DNA of 64,000 nt from Mycolicibacterium sphagni (GTDB lineage: Bacteria > Actinomycetota > Actinomycetes > Mycobacteriales > Mycobacteriaceae). Positions within the stretch are counted from its first letter, which is position 1, and every line of letters starts with the position of its first letter. Of the stretch, positions 43,090 to 51,170 are shown one piece after another. The DNA is taken from positions 496,001 to 560,000 of the forward strand of contig NZ_VBSB01000010.1 of NCBI RefSeq assembly GCF_013337765.1, written 5' to 3'. The notes under the pieces are model-generated. The model had not been told where the DNA came from, did not search any database, and was given only the letters and a program-made list of their open reading frames with translations. The position numbers were made by a program, and so were the translations under genes.

Positions 43090-43504
43090 CGCGTTTCTTC
43101 CCCTTATGCGTAGACGTCATTGGTGTCGGCGCGGGGTTCTGCGCCTCGCTCAGAGGCCTACCCGATCTGACCGATCGGTACTCGCGTCCACAAATTCCGA
43201 CCGGCCAATTTCACGGACAGTTAAGGCTGCAAGCACTTGCTCGTGGCCGAATCACGTTTGCGCGTATCACAATTGCGTCACGACCAGCATCACGATCATT
43301 TAAGGGATCGCTGCGGGGATTAAGAACTCTCAGGAGCGGGCAGCCTTATTTCGACGAGTTCGGCGCAGAGTGAGCGCAACATCACCCGCCTTGGCTGTAA
43401 CGCTCCGGGCTGTGACGAATGGTGTTCGCGGCACACGGTTTTGCTGCGAAACCTCATACGTACTTTGGGTTTCAGGACGGGGAAACAAATGAAAGTGAGA
43501 AGTG
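43090..43504. other. 415-nt non-coding region with divergent promoters
   Basis: No ORF is supported here, and the GC content is lower than in neighbouring genes. It must hold promoters for the ferritin-like gene (minus) and the hemophore-like gene (plus). A TACTTT hexamer at 43461-43466 is a -10 candidate for the latter, giving a ~32-nt leader. A 10-bp palindrome ACCGATCGGT lies at 43170-43179. Nothing else is clear; the middle could hide a small RNA. Confidence 0.4.
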
Positions 43505-43906
43505 ATGACTATGTTCAGCGGTATCGCGCCAAGTAGGAAGGCCGCAGCCGTCTGCACCGGTCTGCTCGTGGGGGGCATGACGGCGGCGACTCTCGCAGCG
43601 CCGATGGCCTCGGCGGCACCCGACTGCAGTAGCGCAGGCGTTGCCAACACCGTCAGCATGGTGACCGGCTCGGCGAACCAGTACTTGGCCGCCCACCCCG
43701 GCGCCAACCAGGTGCTGACCGCGGCCTACACCCAGCCGCGGCCGCAGGCCGAAGCCAACGTGCGCGGATACTTCACCGCCAACCCCGGTGAGTACCACGA
43801 CCTGCGCGGAATTCTGTCGCCGATCGGCGACACCCAGCAGGCGTGCAATGTCTCGGTGTTGCCGCCCAACCTGCAATCGGCCTACGACGCCTTCATGGCC
43901 GGCTGA
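43505..43906 (+). CDS. Secreted hemophore-related protein (third Rv0203-like copy)
   Basis: 133 residues from ATG 43505 (ATG 43511 is also possible). Signal peptide about 1-38 (AATLAAPMASAAPD). The mature domain keeps C41 and C114, Y60 and H64 (NQYLAAHP), and Y89 in RGYFTANP. The pattern is the same as in the two copies at 11978 and 12512, so these three are paralogues. It is a lone gene, convergent with marR (stop codons adjacent, TGATCA at 43904-43909). Haem binding is inferred from the family. Confidence 0.8.
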   Translation: MTMFSGIAPSRKAAAVCTGLLVGGMTAATLAAPMASAAPDCSSAGVANTVSMVTGSANQYLAAHPGANQVLTAAYTQPRPQAEANVRGYFTANPGEYHDLRGILSPIGDTQQACNVSVLPPNLQSAYDAFMAG

Positions 43907-44353
43907 TCAGCCGGCGAGCCTGTCCAGCGCCGCCTCGATGACCTCGTCAAAGCCCCGCAGTTGCTCAACGGTCATCCCGTCGAACAGCACCGAGCGGACC
44001 AGGTTGACGTGGTCGGGGGCGGCGCTGGCGAGGGCGTCACGCCCGGCCGCGGCGATCTCGATCGTGGCCCCGCGCCGGTCATCCTCGCTATCGCGGCGCT
44101 CGATCAGATCGCGGGCCCGCATCCGGCGCAGCTGGTGGGAGAGCCGGCTCTGCTCCCAATCCAGCGCGGCGGCCAGTTCCAGCACCCGCACCGATCCCCG
44201 CTCGGAGAGCGCGACCAGCACTTCGTAGTCGGCCAGTGACAATCCGCACCGCTCCTGAAGCTGACGGTTCATCGCGACCTGCAGGCGGTTGCCCAAGGTC
44301 AGGTAGTTGCGCCAGATCCGCTGTTGGTCGTCGGACAACCAGGGCTGAGCCAT
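43907..44353 (-). CDS. MarR-family transcriptional regulator
   Basis: 148 residues from ATG 44353. Winged HTH: LADYEVLVALSERGSVRVLELAAALDWEQSRLSHQLRRMRARDLIERRDSEDDRRGATI is the recognition helix and wing with the DxRG motif. One N-terminal Cys (C36, ERCGLSL) might be redox-active. Divergent from the pirin gene with an inverted repeat between, so pirin is the likely target. Confidence 0.9.
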   Translation of the reverse strand: MAQPWLSDDQQRIWRNYLTLGNRLQVAMNRQLQERCGLSLADYEVLVALSERGSVRVLELAAALDWEQSRLSHQLRRMRARDLIERRDSEDDRRGATIEIAAAGRDALASAAPDHVNLVRSVLFDGMTVEQLRGFDEVIEAALDRLAG

Positions 44354-44371
44354 GAGGCCACCATAACGGAA

Positions 44372-44389
44372 TACATGACACGTCATCTA
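44372..44389. promoter_or_regulatory. MarR operator in the marR/pirin gap
   Basis: TACATGAC (44372-44379) and GTCATCTA (44382-44389) form an 18-bp inverted repeat with one mismatch per arm and a 2-nt centre; the core ATGAC/GTCAT is perfect. It is 18 nt upstream of marR and 56 nt upstream of the pirin gene. Length and symmetry fit MarR operators. Confidence 0.65.
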
Positions 44390-44445
44390 TGTTGTGGCAG
44401 TCAACGCCGGCCACCTAGGCTGGCATCGACCCAAGGGGTGATGAC

Positions 44446-45201
44446 ATGGCCGCAACCATAGACATCAGACGTGCCGCCGACCGCGCCGCGACCAAGATCG
44501 ACTGGCTGGACTCCAAGCACTCGTTCTCGTTCGGACACCACTACGACCCGGTGAACACCCACCACGGCCTGCTGCTGGTGAACAACGACGACATCGTCAA
44601 GCCCGGCAGCGGCTTTGACACCCATCCGCACCGCGACATGGAGATCGTCACCTGGGTGCTGCAGGGCTCGCTCGTACATCAGGACTCCACCGGCCACTCC
44701 GGCGTTATCTATCCCGGTCTGGCCCAACGCATGTCAGCCGGCCGGGGCATCTTGCACTCGGAGAAGAACGATTCATGGACGCTCACCGGACACGAAACAC
44801 ATAGTGATCCAGTGCATTTCGTACAGATGTGGGTCGTACCCGACGAGTCGGGGCTCGATCCGGGTTATCAGCAGCTGGAGATCGACGACGAGCTGCTGCG
44901 CGGCGGCCTTGTGACGATCGCCTCCGGGATGCCCGAGCACAAGGACCAGGCGGCCATCGCAATTCGCAACCGGTATGCGGCATTACACGGTGCGCGGCTA
45001 CAGCCCGGCGATACTGTCGAGTTGCCAGAAGCCCCGTATCTGCATGTGTTCGTCCCGCGCGGCGAGGTAACCCTGGAGGGCGCAGGCAAGCTGCACGAGG
45101 GTGACGCGGTGCGCTTCAGCGCGGCGGGCGGTCAGCGAGTCACCGCCACCGAACCCGCCGAGATCCTCGTCTGGGAGATGCACGCTGGGTTGGCGGGCTG
45201 A
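44446..45201 (+). CDS. Pirin-family protein (Rv0181c type)
   Basis: 251 residues. Bicupin with the metal site H60, H62 (THPHRDME), H104 and E106 (GILHSEK), matching the Fe ligands of human pirin. Bacterial pirins can be quercetinases or redox-responsive regulators; activity here is not shown. AAGGGG lies upstream of ATG 44446. Neighbour of sigG as Rv0181c is of Rv0182c, though separated here by inserted genes. Confidence 0.93.
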   Translation: MAATIDIRRAADRAATKIDWLDSKHSFSFGHHYDPVNTHHGLLLVNNDDIVKPGSGFDTHPHRDMEIVTWVLQGSLVHQDSTGHSGVIYPGLAQRMSAGRGILHSEKNDSWTLTGHETHSDPVHFVQMWVVPDESGLDPGYQQLEIDDELLRGGLVTIASGMPEHKDQAAIAIRNRYAALHGARLQPGDTVELPEAPYLHVFVPRGEVTLEGAGKLHEGDAVRFSAAGGQRVTATEPAEILVWEMHAGLAG

Positions 45202-45211
45202 GGACGGCGAT

Positions 45212-45246
45212 CGGCCCGGACGGCAGTTCCGATGCCGCTCGGGCCG
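45212..45246. terminator. Hairpin terminator between pirin and the GlsB-type gene
   Basis: CGGCCCG (45212-45218) pairs with CGGGCCG (45240-45246), and CGGCA (45221-45225) with TGCCG (45233-45237), forming a long stem with a small internal mismatch and a 7-nt loop. It lies in the 53-nt gap between converging genes. Confidence 0.65.
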
Positions 45247-45254
45247 CTGACCGT

Positions 45255-45533
45255 CTAGTGGTGTACTCGGTTGCTGCGTCCGGTGATCGCCAGGTAGCCC
45301 GCGATCAGCACGACGGCGACGACGATGCCGACCAAGAACGGGATGATCGCAAACCCGCCGTTGGAGTTGGCGTATCCGACCTGGTAGGTGATCCACGTTC
45401 CCAGGAACGAACCCACCGCACCGAGTAGGACCGTCATGATGACGCCGATGTTCTGCTTGCCGGGCATGACCAGTCGCGCCAGTACGCCGACGATCAGTCC
45501 GACGACGATGGCTCCGATAATCGTTCCGATCAT
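45255..45533 (-). CDS. GlsB/YeaQ/YmgE-family (transglycosylase-associated) membrane protein
   Basis: 92 residues from ATG 45533 with GAGGAG at 5 nt spacing. Three transmembrane helices: about 2-20 (MIGTIIGAIVVGLIVGVLARLV), 28-45 and 62-82, with Gly-rich faces and a short basic tail GRSNRVHH. Family members are stress-induced inner-membrane proteins of unknown mechanism. Confidence 0.88.
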   Translation of the reverse strand: MIGTIIGAIVVGLIVGVLARLVMPGKQNIGVIMTVLLGAVGSFLGTWITYQVGYANSNGGFAIIPFLVGIVVAVVLIAGYLAITGRSNRVHH

Positions 45534-45641
45534 TGCTACTCCTCATGTTCCGGCGGGTCCGGAAGGGCACCGCGCTAAGGAGTAGTTCCCCACCTGTGAC
45601 GCGAATAACCGTCTTGCAGCCAAGTAATTGTCGGCGCGGCA

Positions 45642-45655
45642 CAGCAACGTTGCTG
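45642..45655. promoter_or_regulatory. 14-bp perfect palindrome in a divergent promoter region
   Basis: CAGCAACGTTGCTG lies nearly midway in the 237-nt gap between the GlsB-type gene (minus) and the phosphodiester glycosidase gene (plus). A perfect palindrome this long is a good operator candidate; no dedicated regulator gene is adjacent. A TTGACT -35-like hexamer (45702-45707) lies downstream on the plus strand. Confidence 0.4.
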
Positions 45656-45770
45656 GTCGTGACGACGCCGGTGCCCAACTGTCGCAATGCTGTTACCAAA
45701 GTTGACTGTGTGGTTGCTGAGAATAAGGGTGCAAGCGCCGTAGGAGCGTTCCTGTCATGAAAGGGCAACT

Positions 45771-46850
45771 GTGCCAACCGTCGCCGTGAAGTTGCGCCGC
45801 CTGGTCGCGGGCAGCATGGCCGTGGCCAGCTGCCTGACGCTCGCGGCGACCGCCGGTGTGCCCGTCGCATCGGCGGACGGTCGCGAGCAACTGGCGCAGG
45901 CGATCGCCACCACACGCGGCAGCTATCTGGTCTACAACTTCGGAAGTGGTTATCCCGCACCGATGCTCAACGCGGGTGGTAACTGGTACGAGCTCACCAA
46001 CGGTGGTCACCTGATGATCATCAAGGCCGCCTCCAATCGCCTGACACCCCGGCTGCTGGTCGACACTCACACCGGCTATCAGGCCCGCTGCGAACAGACT
46101 CCAGGCACCCGCACCCGCGAGGGATTGGTACAGGCCTCCGAGACCTACTCCCCGCTCCAGGCCTGGCAGGCGCTCGGGCGGCCGACCATCGCGATCAACG
46201 CCAACTTCTTCGATGTCCGTGGGCAGCAGGCGGGTTCGTGGAAGTCGACCGGGTGCAGCTCTCCGCTGGGCGCCTACGTCGACAACACCCAGGGCCAGGG
46301 CCGAGCCAATGCCGCGGTGACCGGGACCGTCGCCTACGCCGGCAAGCAGGCGCTGTCCGGCGGCGACGAGGTGTGGACTGCACTGACGACGATGATCCTC
46401 CCCGTCGCAGGCGCACCGTTCCTGGTTACACCCAAGTCGCCCAACGACTATGACGCCGCCACCCCGGTGATCCAGGGGCTGCTGGACAAGGGCACCCGGT
46501 TCGCCGCGGTCAGCGGTCTCGGGCTGCTGGCCCCTGGCGACACCGGCCAGCTGAACGACCCTGGCCCCAGCGCCGCGCGCACGGCCTTGGCGTACGCGAG
46601 GGACAAGGACGAGATGTACATCTTCCAGGGCGGCAGCTACACCCCGGACCAGATCCAGGATCTCTTCCGCGGACTGGGCAGCGACACCGCGATCCTGCTC
46701 GACGGTGGGGGGTCGTCGGCGATCGTGCTGCGCCGCGATACCGGCGGCATGTGGGCCGGCGCGGGTGTGCCGAAGGGTTCGTGCGACACGATGGCGGTGT
46801 TGTGCGACTCCCGCGAGCGCGCTCTACCAGCTTGGCTGGGGTTCAACTGA
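45771..46850 (+). CDS. Secreted phosphodiester glycosidase (NAGPA domain) protein
   Basis: 359 residues from GTG 45771, with AAGGG 5 nt upstream. Signal peptide about 1-35 (GSMAVASCLTLAATAGVPVASADG). The NAGPA-like domain (PF09992) shows AINANFFD and the late ARDKDEMYIFQGGSYTPDQIQDLF plus LLDGGGSSAIV, the family's metal and active-site signature. Four cysteines probably form disulfides. Family members cleave sugar-phosphodiester links; a cell-envelope glycan substrate is plausible but unproven. Ends 4 nt before the convergent SDR stop. Confidence 0.88.
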   Translation: MPTVAVKLRRLVAGSMAVASCLTLAATAGVPVASADGREQLAQAIATTRGSYLVYNFGSGYPAPMLNAGGNWYELTNGGHLMIIKAASNRLTPRLLVDTHTGYQARCEQTPGTRTREGLVQASETYSPLQAWQALGRPTIAINANFFDVRGQQAGSWKSTGCSSPLGAYVDNTQGQGRANAAVTGTVAYAGKQALSGGDEVWTALTTMILPVAGAPFLVTPKSPNDYDAATPVIQGLLDKGTRFAAVSGLGLLAPGDTGQLNDPGPSAARTALAYARDKDEMYIFQGGSYTPDQIQDLFRGLGSDTAILLDGGGSSAIVLRRDTGGMWAGAGVPKGSCDTMAVLCDSRERALPAWLGFN

Positions 46851-46854
46851 CTCG

Positions 46855-47679
46855 TCAGGGCTGACCGAACAACTTGCCCAGCAACATATCCCGCGCCCGG
46901 CTGGGCAGCTTGGTCATCAGGGTCATCTGCACCGCGGTGGCCAGCCCGACCGGGTAGCGCGCGCGTGGCTTGCGGGCCGTCAACGCCTCAAGCACCACCT
47001 TGGACACTTTGTCCGGATCCACAGCCAAGCGTTGTGACATCGGAATCGCCTTCCGCATCCCCGCAACATGTTTGGTGTACAGCGCGCGGTGCTGTGGCGC
47101 GAGGGCGTTTTCCATATCGACGACGGATTGGTCGGCCTCCCGCCACAGGTCGGTGTCGGTCTGAGCAGGCTGGACCACACTGACCGCAATGCCCCAGGAG
47201 CGAAGCTCGAGTCGCAACGCGTCGGCGGCCGCCTCGAGCGCGAACTTGGACGCACTGTACGCCCCCATCATCGGCGCCGAAAGCTTGCCATTCACACTGG
47301 AAATGAACACGATCCGGCCCCGCGACTCACGCAACAGAGGAAGCACCGCCGACGTGACGGCGAGCTGGCCGACTACGTTGACGTCCAGTTGCCGCCGGAT
47401 CTCGGCCGGGGTCAACCCCTCCAGCGGGCCGCTGACCGCAATGCCCGCATTGTTGACCACTGCATCGAGACGCCCGGGCAGGACATCCGGTAGTGCGGCA
47501 ACTTGTGCGTCGTCGGTGATGTCGAGGGTGACGGCACTGACGCGCGGCAGCGCCGACAACGCGTCGGCGTCGGCCGCGCTGCGCACACCACCGATGACAT
47601 CCCAGCCGGCGGCGGCCAGGTAACTCACGATCGACTTGCCGATTCCCCGGGCTGCGCCGGTGACCAGAACAGTAGGCAT
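46855..47679 (-). CDS. Short-chain dehydrogenase/reductase
   Basis: 274 residues from ATG 47679; upstream in-frame residues lie within the DUF1275 gene and are rejected. Cofactor loop TGAARGIG at the N-terminus, NNAG (VVNNAGIAVSG), catalytic Ser in VFISSVNGK and YSASK with Tyr/Lys. The C-terminal extension LMTKLPSRARDMLLGKLF resembles lipid-associated SDRs. A TACAGT hexamer ends 7 nt before the ATG, so it could also have its own leaderless promoter. It is 14 nt after the DUF1275 gene. Substrate unknown. Confidence 0.9.
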   Translation of the reverse strand: MPTVLVTGAARGIGKSIVSYLAAAGWDVIGGVRSAADADALSALPRVSAVTLDITDDAQVAALPDVLPGRLDAVVNNAGIAVSGPLEGLTPAEIRRQLDVNVVGQLAVTSAVLPLLRESRGRIVFISSVNGKLSAPMMGAYSASKFALEAAADALRLELRSWGIAVSVVQPAQTDTDLWREADQSVVDMENALAPQHRALYTKHVAGMRKAIPMSQRLAVDPDKVSKVVLEALTARKPRARYPVGLATAVQMTLMTKLPSRARDMLLGKLFGQP

Positions 47680-47693
47680 AGTCCTGACTGTAG

Positions 47694-48377
47694 TTATCCC
47701 GTCGTCGCCCGCGGGCCGTACTGGAAGACGGCCAGGCTGGCGCCCACCACGACCGCAGCCAAGGCGATCACCGGAGCCACTGTCCAGCGCGTCATCGTCG
47801 CACCGACCATCGCGCCCGCGCACAGCGTCAAAACCACGCTGTAGCGCAGCTTTTCCCGCTCACCGGTGCCGCCGGCGAGCCGGCTGTCCACACCAATCCC
47901 TACCAGCGTCGAGGTCAGCACCGTGGTGCTGAGCTCCTGCACGCCGAACTGGCGCGCGGCGGCGTTCTGGGCACCGAACGTCACCGCCAGACCGGCGATC
48001 AGGATCAGCTTCCCGTTGTCGTGATAGTTCACGACGCCGGTCCCGGCGAGCACCGCCAGCACCGTCAGCAGCACCACCTCGGTGCCCAGCGCCGCCGTCA
48101 GCCACACCCGCACCTCGTAGTCGAAGTGGCGGGCGAACCGGCCGCCCAGCACGGTGCCGACCAGGAAGCTGACGAACGACAGGATCGCGGCGACCATGTC
48201 CACCCCGGAATGCGGAACGAACCAGAACCCCAGGAAGACCACGTTGCCGGTCATGTTGGCGACGAACACATGCCCGAGCACCAGCACACTGACCGCGTCG
48301 ACCAGACCGGTGGCGAACGTCAACAGCAGCAGCGCGACGACGGTGGAGCGTTCCGATACGGGCGAGGCGACGGCCAT
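47694..48377 (-). CDS. DUF1275 (YoaK-type) membrane protein
   Basis: 227 residues from ATG 48377. Six transmembrane helices; FATGLVDAVSVLVLGHVFVANMTGNVVFLG and FGAQNAAARQFGVQELSTTVLTSTLVGI are the DUF1275 signatures. The family is widespread with no known activity. It begins 25 nt after the mam1D stop, so readthrough from the mce1 operon is possible. M. tuberculosis has different genes at this point. Confidence 0.9.
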   Translation of the reverse strand: MAVASPVSERSTVVALLLLTFATGLVDAVSVLVLGHVFVANMTGNVVFLGFWFVPHSGVDMVAAILSFVSFLVGTVLGGRFARHFDYEVRVWLTAALGTEVVLLTVLAVLAGTGVVNYHDNGKLILIAGLAVTFGAQNAAARQFGVQELSTTVLTSTLVGIGVDSRLAGGTGEREKLRYSVVLTLCAGAMVGATMTRWTVAPVIALAAVVVGASLAVFQYGPRATTG

Positions 48378-48402
48378 GCGCCAAGTATCGCGGGTGGGTG
48401 CC

Positions 48403-49032
48403 TCAGAGCTTGGGTGTGAGGTCCAACGATGTCACGGTGGTCATCTTGGTAACCAGCCAGTGCGAGCCGTTTCGGGTCATCTGCACGCGGTAGGACAGGT
48501 ACTTCGTCGACGGAATGTCCTTGCTCAGCGGGCTCTTCGACGTGGTGTTGGTGTAGACGATCGCGGTGGCGTCCGAACCGTTCAGCGATTCGACGGCCGC
48601 GCCGACCACCTCGGTGCTGTTGGTGACCTTGGCCTGCTTGTTGGTCGGCACGATGGCGTCGACGTACTTGCGGTACTCGTCCTGGAAATCCCCGGACAGA
48701 TATTTCGCCGACCGGTCGGGCAGCTTGTCCATATCGTCGGGGGTGTAGGTCCACAGTGTCGTGATCGCCTCGGCGGCGGTCCTGGCGATGTTGAGCTTGG
48801 TGTCGACGGCCGCCCGATCCATCAGATACGGCTGCACGGTCGCGCCCGCGAAAGCGCCGGCGGCGACGAACAGCGCCGCCGATACGGCCGCGGCCACCGT
48901 TATCGCGTTGAGGCTGAACCGCTTTCGCGGATGCTCCGACTCGGAAGGGCCGATTTCGGCGGCCTCGCTGCGCACCTCGTCGTCCTGCGCGGCGTCGGTC
49001 AGATCACCTGCTTGAAGCTGCTGATCTTCCAC
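48403..49032 (-). CDS. Mce-associated membrane protein Mam1D (Rv0178 type)
   Basis: 209 residues from GTG 49032, with an AGGAGG just before it; overlaps mam1C by 34 nt. An acidic cytoplasmic N-terminus, one transmembrane helix about 45-65 (ITVAAAVSAALFVAAGAFAGATV), and an extracytoplasmic alpha-beta (NTF2/Mam-type) domain with YVDAIVPTNKQAKVTNSTEVVGAAVESL. Last gene of the mce1 operon block. Mam proteins are thought to stabilise the Mce complex. Confidence 0.9.
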   Translation of the reverse strand: MEDQQLQAGDLTDAAQDDEVRSEAAEIGPSESEHPRKRFSLNAITVAAAVSAALFVAAGAFAGATVQPYLMDRAAVDTKLNIARTAAEAITTLWTYTPDDMDKLPDRSAKYLSGDFQDEYRKYVDAIVPTNKQAKVTNSTEVVGAAVESLNGSDATAIVYTNTTSKSPLSKDIPSTKYLSYRVQMTRNGSHWLVTKMTTVTSLDLTPKL

Positions 49033-49547
49033 TGCCCTCCTTCCTTGGTCGCGATGGCGAACCACCGGCTACCGCTTTCGATGGTCTTGCCGTCGGGCAT
49101 CTTGGTCTTGGTCGTGGCGGCCACCACCACGTCCGCGCTGCCGTCCCGGTTCCAGCGCTCGATGCCGAGGGCCTGCACGGTGCCCGTCGTCGGCTCGGCC
49201 CGCGCCACCTGGATGACGATCTCGTTCATCCTGTCCTGGAATTGCTTCGCGAAATCGCCAGTCCCCTGGGCCAAAATTCCGTCCGCGTAATCGTTGGCGT
49301 GGAAGGGGTCCAGCGTCGCGTACTGCGTGACGAAGCCGCGAACGAAGCTCAGCACGGCGACATCCCGGATCGCGTCCTCCCGCTGGGTTTCGCGTTTCAC
49401 CAGCAGCAGTGTGCTCACGGTGATCGCTGCGACGACCACCACCGCAGCCAACGCGGCCACCAGGGGCAGCACCCAGCGCCGCGGTCGTGCATCGGGCAAC
49501 CGGAACAGGTCCGTGCTGTCCGGCTCCACCCTGCGCCGCGGGCTCAC
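48999..49547 (-). CDS. Mce-associated membrane protein Mam1C (Rv0177 type)
   Basis: 182 residues from GTG 49547, overlapping mam1B as GTGA. A basic N-terminus, one transmembrane helix about 26-49 (LPLVAALAAVVVVAAITVSTLLL), then the extracytoplasmic domain FVTQYATLDPFHANDYADGIL ... GQWKISSFKQVI, the Rv0177 pattern. Part of the mce1 accessory set with Mam1A, B and D. Confidence 0.9.
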   Translation of the reverse strand: MSPRRRVEPDSTDLFRLPDARPRRWVLPLVAALAAVVVVAAITVSTLLLVKRETQREDAIRDVAVLSFVRGFVTQYATLDPFHANDYADGILAQGTGDFAKQFQDRMNEIVIQVARAEPTTGTVQALGIERWNRDGSADVVVAATTKTKMPDGKTIESGSRWFAIATKEGGQWKISSFKQVI

Positions 49548-50530
49548 TTCGGCCCCCCGGGCCTCGCGAGCACCGAGAAATCGGCCACCTTCCAGTGGTC
49601 GCCGGCCCGCTCGAACTTCACCTGCACGGTCGCCGAGATCAGCCGCAGATTGGGAGCCTCACCGCGCTGCCCCTGCATGAACATCAGCATCTCGGCCCGG
49701 TCGCGGGTGTTTGTCAGCACCGAACTGTTGACGACCCAGTATTCGGTGTCGGCCAGTCCGAGCTTGCGTGCATGATCTTGATCGTCCACAAGTTTCGGGC
49801 GGTACCCGTCGGTGACCAGCTCCCGGGCGCGCGAGAAATCCCCGTCGGCGGAGGCGAGGTTGTACGTCAACATCTGCTCGACGATCTTGGGGCCCTGCAC
49901 CGCGAGCTGCTGGCGGGCCTGCTCGACGGCGAGTTCGGGACGGTACACGCCGAAGTAGCCGAGCAGCGTGGCCACGCTCGCGACCACGGCGAGTGCCACC
50001 AGCACCCCGCCGGCCAGCCGCCGCCGATCGGGCCGCTCCCCTTCGACGCGGCGGACCTCGGTGCGGACGATCAGGTCCGCGAACGTCCGGCCGCGGGAAT
50101 CCCACAGCGGCCACAGCCAGCCGACGAACACCGCGGCCGTATCGAGAAGATGCGCCAGATCGCGCAGCAGCAGGCGCCACGGACCGACCGGGGCGCCGTC
50201 GCGGCTGACGACGGCAATGCCGGCCAGCGATCGGCCGAGTGTCCACCCGGTGATCGTCGGCAGCAGCAGCCGATTGAGCGCCACCGCAAGGAACGCCACT
50301 CCGGCCAGAGCGATCGCCGTCCACCGCAGCCACCCGAGGCCCGATATCGAGGCCGACTGTGCCACCAGCAGGCAAGTGATCACCACACCGATGCCGAAGA
50401 ACACGTCGACCGCGAAGGCACCGGCGCGCGCCGGCCAGCTCGCCGTCAGCCCGGCGGGGGCCCGGTCGGCGGCCTCGGTGTCGTCGATGACGTCGTCGAC
50501 GGCATCAGTTTCGGGGAGGGTCACCGTCAC
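49544..50530 (-). CDS. Mce-associated protein Mam1B with RDD domain (Rv0176 type)
   Basis: 328 residues from GTG 50530 (GTG 50524 possible), overlapping mam1A by 26 nt. An N-terminal RDD membrane domain (about 28-165, ARAGAFAVDVFFGIGVV, LGRSLAGIAVVSRDGAPVGPWRLLLRDLAHLLD) is fused to a transmembrane helix (about 172-192) and an extracytoplasmic Mam-type domain. This fusion is characteristic of Rv0176. Role within the Mce1 complex is not defined. Confidence 0.92.
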   Translation of the reverse strand: MTVTLPETDAVDDVIDDTEAADRAPAGLTASWPARAGAFAVDVFFGIGVVITCLLVAQSASISGLGWLRWTAIALAGVAFLAVALNRLLLPTITGWTLGRSLAGIAVVSRDGAPVGPWRLLLRDLAHLLDTAAVFVGWLWPLWDSRGRTFADLIVRTEVRRVEGERPDRRRLAGGVLVALAVVASVATLLGYFGVYRPELAVEQARQQLAVQGPKIVEQMLTYNLASADGDFSRARELVTDGYRPKLVDDQDHARKLGLADTEYWVVNSSVLTNTRDRAEMLMFMQGQRGEAPNLRLISATVQVKFERAGDHWKVADFSVLARPGGPK

Positions 50531-51170
50531 CTGAACCCTTGGAAACCTGGTCGAGTCTGGCGATCTTGTACGTGCCGTCCTCGGGCATCATCCGAACCCG
50601 CAAGCGGTAGCCCTGTTCCTGGTCCTGGGCCTGGGAGTTGGACACCTTCACCCGCACGGCGACCAGGATGTCCATCGAGCCGTCGTTGTTGTGGCGTTCC
50701 ACCGCCGCGCGCATGTTGGAGACCTGGACCTGGACCTTCGCGGCCTGGTAGGCGTCGACCAGGAGCCCGCTGTAGAGCGTGGCCTGCGCACCGAAGTCCC
50801 CGGTCGCGCACTCGATGATCTTCTGCTGGCTGGCGGCCATCGCGTTGGCGTCGGGCGCCTGAGTAGCGGTGACGCAGTCCTTGGCGGCGGCCAGCGCGCT
50901 GGTTTCCGCCCGCGCCGCGGCGACGCTCTTCTGGTGCGCCCGCAGTGCGAAGTATCCGCCGGTGGCGATGAGCAGACCCGCGATCACCAACGCCGCGCAC
51001 ACGATCAGGGCGACCGCCCCATTCAGCCGCGACCCGCGCGGCTGTTCACCGTTGGCTGCTTCAGTCTCGTCGACCGTACTGGCCTCGGACTCGACGATCT
51101 CGGCTTCGTCAGCGCCGTCGTCGGTGGGCGGGTTGGGGGTCAGCTGGCCGGAGCCAGCATCTCCTTCCAT
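50505..51170 (-). CDS. Mce-associated membrane protein Mam1A (Rv0175 type)
   Basis: 221 residues from ATG 51170, overlapping mce1F by 31 nt. An acidic N-terminal region (1-45), a transmembrane helix about 49-71 (GAVALIVCAALVIAGLLIATGGYFAL), a coiled start and an extracytoplasmic domain with C98 and C120 (KDCVTATQ, KIIECATG), a likely disulfide. The first mam gene after mce1F, as in M. tuberculosis. Confidence 0.9.
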   Translation of the reverse strand: MEGDAGSGQLTPNPPTDDGADEAEIVESEASTVDETEAANGEQPRGSRLNGAVALIVCAALVIAGLLIATGGYFALRAHQKSVAAARAETSALAAAKDCVTATQAPDANAMAASQQKIIECATGDFGAQATLYSGLLVDAYQAAKVQVQVSNMRAAVERHNNDGSMDILVAVRVKVSNSQAQDQEQGYRLRVRMMPEDGTYKIARLDQVSKGSGDGDPPRN

